Below are positions 20,220-23,760 of a stretch of 23,760 bases of DNA, in pieces (position 1 is the first letter of the stretch; each line of letters begins with the position of its first letter). Source of the stretch: Mesotaenium endlicherianum. Lineage: Eukaryota > Streptophyta > Zygnematophyceae > Zygnematales > Mesotaeniaceae. The position numbers were made by a program, and so were the translations under genes. The notes beneath the pieces were generated by a model. That model saw nothing but the letters and a program-made list of their open reading frames with translations. It had not been told where the DNA came from and did no database searches. Location of the stretch: the NCBI GenBank assembly GCA_009602735.1, contig WELA01013488.1, forward strand, positions 375,061 through 398,820. Reading direction: 5' to 3'.

Positions 20220-20593
20220 CTATCTACTGCCCGATACAACCAGTTAGCACTCACTACAAATTCATCTAGCTCGACATATCCCATGTCCTTTTTTGCCATT
20301 TCTTCTACGATATCCTCCAGCATTACTTCTAACCTCCTCAATTCCCGTTCGTAATGCTCCCGGGTCTTATCAGGCATAGACTCCCCTTTCTCAGTTAGTT
20401 CCTATTCATATTCTATGCATGCATCTACAATATACTGTTCCACTCTTTCGCGCATAGCCGAATCGATACTGATTTGATTTTCCATCACTGCCACATCTGG
20501 TTCTGGTACTATTGGGAGCTGACAATACTCTTCCCAGACCTTCTGTCGCTTATTTTCTCTATCCTTTGCTACTGCACGAGCTCGTCTTTCCAT
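20180..20593 (-). pseudogene. Antisense ORF between pol and 3' LTR of element A
   Basis: On the strand opposite to gag-pol, a frame starts MERRARAVAKDRENKRQKVW at 20593 and runs 63 codons to a single TAG (20402-20404). It continues in the same frame (MPDKTREHYERELRRLEVML, DIVEEMAKKDMGYVELDEFV) to a stop at 20180-20182, about 137 codons in all. Composition is Glu/Arg/Lys-rich and strongly helical, possibly coiled-coil, unlike the low-complexity translations of neighbouring shadow frames. A stop lies six codons upstream of the Met, so the ORF is self-contained. I recognise no family. Antisense ORFs at this position are known in several plant LTR elements, so a regulatory or accessory role is plausible but inferred. 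Confidence 0.5.
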
Positions 20594-20954
20594 GGCTGCG
20601 CTAGCCCACTAGTGTGTTTGCTACAATAATGTGGTTCTCTTCCCTCTGACGCTTTTCCTTATGCCGCTCATTTTGGGTCCTTCTTCTCATGCACGCTCAC
20701 CAATGACATGGCCTTTCTGGCTTTGTCTCTCATTGGTCCACGGCATTTCGCGCTGCTTCAGCTCTTCGATCTGCCCACATCAGCGCTTTGCTTTCATGGA
20801 CCCCTCTGGCTTCATCCCAACGCCGTCGAGTTATCTTGGCCACGTCATGTTGGCCCCTCCTCCGGCTGATGTGTCCATCGTCTGCCTCCGCGTCTCAAGT
20901 CAACTTCGTTTGTCCCTTATGCTCTGACGTCGTGCATATCGGTCCAGGGGGGCA
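20594..20954. other. Element A 3' non-coding region and polypurine tract
   Basis: Between the antisense ORF and the 3' LTR I see no coding domain. Short plus-strand frames (20631-20927) lack any resemblance to proteins. The last bases, CCAGGGGGGCA, form a short G-rich polypurine tract (20946-20952) immediately before the LTR TG at 20955. Confidence 0.6.
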
Positions 20955-21462
20955 TGTTATGACCCCTAGTCAACATTCAACTCTTACACGTGTCACACGT
21001 GTTGACTCATCATACGTTCTACTAGTTGACTAGTCATATAGTTGACTTGACTTATTAAGAGTCCATCTCAGCAAGCACATCTAGTCAGCTGCTACTAGTA
21101 TGTGTAGTCAGCGATTACTAGCGCCAATATGATAGACAGTTCAAGTGCATATTAGAGCTTCTTCACGCATATCATGACTGACAGCACTAGACTACATATC
21201 ATCTAGATTAGACATTACCATCCATCCATTAAGACAGGTTTCAGTCATAGCTAGCATCCGTCAGACATAGTTTATGATGCAGCTTGAAGCTTCAATATTC
21301 ATGAATAAAATAACTCTTGCACACGGCAAGACCATTCCAATCATCAAGCAAATACTCCTTCCAAGTCTTCACTTCTCATCTACTAAGTATATGCTATTAA
21401 GTTCCTATTCTTAAGTCTACCTAAGCCTAAATGGCTGAAGGTAGTTCTAATAGTTCCTTACA
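20955..21462 (+). repeat. 3' LTR of copia element A
   Basis: Starts TGTTATGACCCC after a G-rich tract and ends TTCCTTACA, 508 bp. It repeats 9494-9999 with scattered substitutions and small indels, including the gag ATG at 21431-21433 and the TTGAC/CACGTG cluster. The TATAAAT of the 5' copy reads AATAAAA here. Confidence 0.9.
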
Positions 21463-22144
21463 GGTTCTTCATGACTAGATTGCTGCTTAAAATCTGCTCT
21501 CTAACTTGCGCAAAAATACAGAGTGTACATGCTTCAATCCAAGTAGCTAGGAGTACCAACTTGCATCGCAAAATTGCGGGAACACGATACACTGTCATGC
21601 CAACAGCATCAAAGCTCAGGCTTCCCGTGCGGTCGCTTGTTGACTTTTCGGCTGTCACTAGTCAGCTGTAATTGCTCTTTCCTTGCATCACATCCGGTGC
21701 ATTAATTAACCTACAACAAAAGACTCCCTTGTCCACTAGTCCCAGGAAGTGCCTAAAACTAAGTCGAGTCATCTCATAAATTATAGTAGAAGGTAACAAA
21801 GTAGCGTGTTCGTATTTGTTGGAAGACACTTTCATCTTTTTCCATCTTCGATGCATGATGTTATGTGTTGGTAACATAACTTTTGATGAAGAAACTTACA
21901 GGTGCCAATAATAATGATAGGCTCCAAAAGCTTACTTGCTTCCTGACGAGCAATAATAAGACGACTCTATGCATGGGGTTAAGCAATACACTCCTGCTCT
22001 TCAATGTCCACCAATAGCGCCTCTATAGCTTCCTAACAAATGCATTTGGCCATGCGCAAACTGCCCACGAACTACACTATCCGACTGCTCACAGCGAAGT
22101 GAATGCGTTTTCTACTCTCATAAGCAACCCTGTCTCTCTGCTCC
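21463..22144. other. Flank between element A and the CRM gene
   Basis: No gene is recognised. TGTAA on the minus strand at 21896-21900 is a candidate poly(A) signal for the CRM gene, 245 nt past its stop. Short frames in both directions have no family resemblance. Confidence 0.5.
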
Positions 22145-23344
22145 TCAAAATTCTGATGTCAGCAAGATGCGGCGGACTACCCTCGTTGCCGTCCTCATCG
22201 TCCTCGTCGTCATCCGTGCTCTCTCCACCTTGTCCATAATTCCCTCACTGAAGTTACTGGAGATGAGTCCACCCCCCTCCGACTCCGATCCTGACTCCCA
22301 CTCCCCCTCCCCGTCCTCATCCTCGTCGTAATCTGAATCCTCCTCCTCCTCCTTGTCATCATCGAGGGCAGAATCCGCATCGACGTCCACAACGTCGCTG
22401 TCATCATACTCGTCCTCCCATCCCTCTCCATCCCCATCGTCTTCCCCCTCCTCCTCCACCTCCTCCTCCTCCTCGCTCTTCGAACCAATCAGGCTGCTCC
22501 TCAGCTCCTCGTACATCGCCAAGTCTTCGTCGTCCTCTTCCGGGTCCTCGTCCTCCTCCAGCATGGCCGCCGCCAGGACCGCGGGCATCTCGTCCACTTT
22601 GATCTCCCCAGGCGTGCTCTGGCTCTCCGGCCAGCCCCTGTAGAGGATGATCTTCGCCGGCTCTCGGGACACAAACACGCCCCCCGTTGCCTCCTGCTCA
22701 TGTACCACCCCCCTCCCCCCCACCCAATACGCGCACACAGACACACAAACACGCATACACACGCACACGTGGACACACTCCTTTTAATACTAGCAAGAGC
22801 AAGGGCCACACGATGTTTTCAAGGTCTGCAGCATCTTAGTACCCGGACTCCAGAACGCAACGCAGGGGGCGACAGAGAGAGCCAGAGAGCCACCACTTGC
22901 CGCTGCTCCGAGCAATCTCGACACCTGGCCTACAGACAAGCCGTCCCGGCCTTTGTGTGTCCCTTACAGTCCCCGGGCGTCCCTGGCTCGCATCTGGAGA
23001 CATGCACACATAGCCATTGGCAGCACCTTCCAGTATGCATGAGTAGCAAACACATGGCGACGCCCGCTCACTACGACAGGAGTGAGGAGATGGCAGGACG
23101 AGAGTAGAAGGGAGAGGGAGCACGAGCATATATATATATATATGTTATATATATACAAAATATATATCATATATTTAGTATAGCGGGAGGGAGAGGGCGG
23201 GAGGCGCGCGCACCTCGAGCTGGCGGCAGATCTCGTCGACGGGGGTGCCGTGCGCGCGACCCTTGATGCCCACCTTGACGAGCGCGTTGTTCATGAAGTA
23301 GACGCGGATGGCGCGCGCCAGCCCCGACACCACGTTGTTCCTCC
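22145..23344 (-). CDS. CRM-domain RNA-binding protein, 3' part
   Basis: CRM domains (YhbY-like fold) bind RNA in chloroplast or mitochondrial group II intron splicing and in ribosome maturation. Exon 23344-23214 follows ACGCAG and reads RNNVVSGLARAIRVYFMN, ALVKVGIKGRA and DEICRQLE. It ends at GAG|GTGCGC in phase 0. Exon 22693-22145 follows GAGCAG and continues EATGGVFVSREPAKIILYRG, completing the domain with its typical TGG..V.R....LYRG end. Then comes an acidic low-complexity tail of about 100 residues, mostly Glu/Asp runs, ending with a basic stretch and TGA. The loop usually written GxxG is degenerate (possibly GRNN). Most CRM proteins carry further domains and an organelle transit peptide upstream; these are not visible here. 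The last 25 residues are uncertain: the acidic pattern continues in another frame (DDDEDDEDGNEG), and a donor (TTCA|GTGAGG) could splice near there. Which CRM subfamily this is cannot be told. Confidence 0.82.
22705..22779. repeat. C-rich and CA repeat in the CRM intron
   Basis: A CCCCCC-rich stretch followed by imperfect CA dinucleotides lies next to the 3' splice site of the CRM intron. On the transcribed strand it reads as GT- and G-rich sequence just before the acceptor, so there is no normal polypyrimidine tract. The frame through it (Cys/Val runs) should not be read as coding. Confidence 0.8.
23127..23178. repeat. TA microsatellite in the CRM intron
   Basis: An imperfect run of TA dinucleotides lies about 35-85 bp downstream of the donor of the CRM-domain intron, on the transcribed (minus) strand. 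It contrasts sharply with the GC-rich exon beside it. Confidence 0.85.
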
Positions 23345-23760
23345 CTGCGTGCGCGCCCCCGCACGTCCAGCAGCAGCCCCCACCCCCCCTCCGCCCCCCC
23401 GCCCTCAAGCTCCGTCAGCATCCATCAACACCTGACGCTCTTGCATCGGGCCGAGGCGAAGGCACCAGCGCACGGAGGAGGGGAGCATCTCGGGGCATCC
23501 CTGATACGGAAAGGGTTAGCCCCCACCGGCGATGCTGGCAGACACACAGGCAGGCGGAGAGAAGACCGTTGCGGGGGCCAGGCCACAACAGATACACGGC
23601 AGTTACAGACACTCCGAACCAGGATCACTGCTAGGGCGTAGCCACAAACCAGGCAGAGAAGAAGGGGGGGTGGTGGGGGGAGAGAAGGGGAGGAAAGAAG
23701 GCGAGAGGAGGGAGGCTTGGCGGCCGTTAGGCCAACACTGGGTGCAGCCGCAGGAGGCGG
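23345..23760. other. GC-rich edge, probably CRM intron and upstream sequence
   Basis: G/C homopolymer-rich sequence upstream of the CRM exon on the minus strand. The N-terminal part of the CRM domain must lie upstream, but no frame here shows it. The overlapping short frames on both strands are low complexity, and I see no supported exon. Confidence 0.45.

Larger units (their letters stand above)
9494..21462 (+). mobile_element. Old Ty1/copia retrotransposon A, interrupted by element B
   Basis: A full-length but degenerate copia element. LTRs at 9494-9999 and 20955-21462 start TGTTATGACC. Gag, CCHC knuckle, protease, integrase remnant, reverse transcriptase and RNase H follow in copia order on the plus strand. 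Without element B and one TSD copy it is about 5.98 kb. The 3' LTR ends in CA; the 5' copy has decayed to AA. The flanking pentamers GATTT (9489-9493) and GGTTC (21463-21467) match at only three of five positions, so the TSD has decayed or the ends recombined. Premature stops, frameshifts, an integrase deletion and loss of the YVDD residues show it is inactive. It is unusual in carrying about 1.5 kb between RNase H and the 3' LTR. Confidence 0.9.

Noticed and set aside
19780..20269. Element A extra region as an envelope gene
   Set aside because: No signal peptide, fusion peptide or clear transmembrane segment. The hydrophobic stretches arise from C/T-rich low-complexity sequence and the 108-bp repeat.
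22353..22643. Ser-rich plus-strand frame (SSSS runs)
   Set aside because: Shadow of the Glu/Asp-rich tail of the CRM protein on the minus strand.
22700..22768. Extending the CRM protein upstream into MCVCMRVCVSVC...
   Set aside because: This is the GT/G-rich intron end read in frame. The acceptor GAGCAG at 22694 and the matching exon at 23214-23344 give a proper CRM domain instead.
1..23760. tRNA, rRNA, CRISPR arrays, riboswitches, bacterial or viral operons
   Set aside because: None recognised on either strand. The direct repeats present are LTRs, minisatellites and one tandem duplication.

Overview
This looks like nuclear DNA from a green-lineage eukaryote, most likely a chlorophyte alga. 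The evidence is spliceosomal GT-AG introns, a two-repeat AP2 transcription factor of the ANT/PLT type, a CRM-domain (organellar intron splicing / ribosome maturation) protein, Ty1/copia elements, and TGTAA motifs 60-80 nt past two inferred stop codons. TGTAA is the usual poly(A) signal in many chlorophytes. I cannot name the species. I recognise no tRNA, rRNA, bacterial operon or CRISPR array.

Layout. (1) 459-1723 (+): the last two recognisable exons of an unidentified protein, separated by a 930-bp intron full of GGGCTCT heptamer minisatellite and GT repeats. (2) 2537-7594 (-): an AP2-type transcription factor in ten inferred exons (about 948 aa), pieced together splice site by splice site; it converges on gene 1. 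(3) 8078-9493: its 5' flank. (4) 9494-21462: a three-level retrotransposon nest. An old copia element (A) with LTRs of about 507 bp was hit in gag by a younger copia element (B, 10268-16250, LTRs 469/460 bp, perfect TSD CTTTG). B was later hit in its reverse transcriptase by a third element that survives as a 711-bp TG...CA sequence, best read as a solo LTR (13959-14669, perfect TSD ACCGA). (5) 21463-22144: unannotated flank. (6) 22145-23344 (-): the 3' part of a CRM-domain protein with a very acidic tail; its 5' end is outside the window or in the unresolved GC-rich edge.

The most unusual biology is in the copia elements. In both A and B the gag ATG lies inside the LTR, 28-31 nt before its end, so the primer-binding site is inside the gag reading frame. 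Element A also carries about 1.5 kb between pol and the 3' LTR, holding a Pro/Ser-rich sense extension, a 108-bp tandem duplication and an antisense reading frame for a charged helical protein. Both elements are dead. Almost every premature stop can be explained by a C-to-T or G-to-A transition, as expected from decay of methylated DNA.

All gene models are read by eye from splice signals and protein family resemblance. Exon boundaries in the AP2 and CRM domains are well supported by phase and homology. The outermost exons are not.
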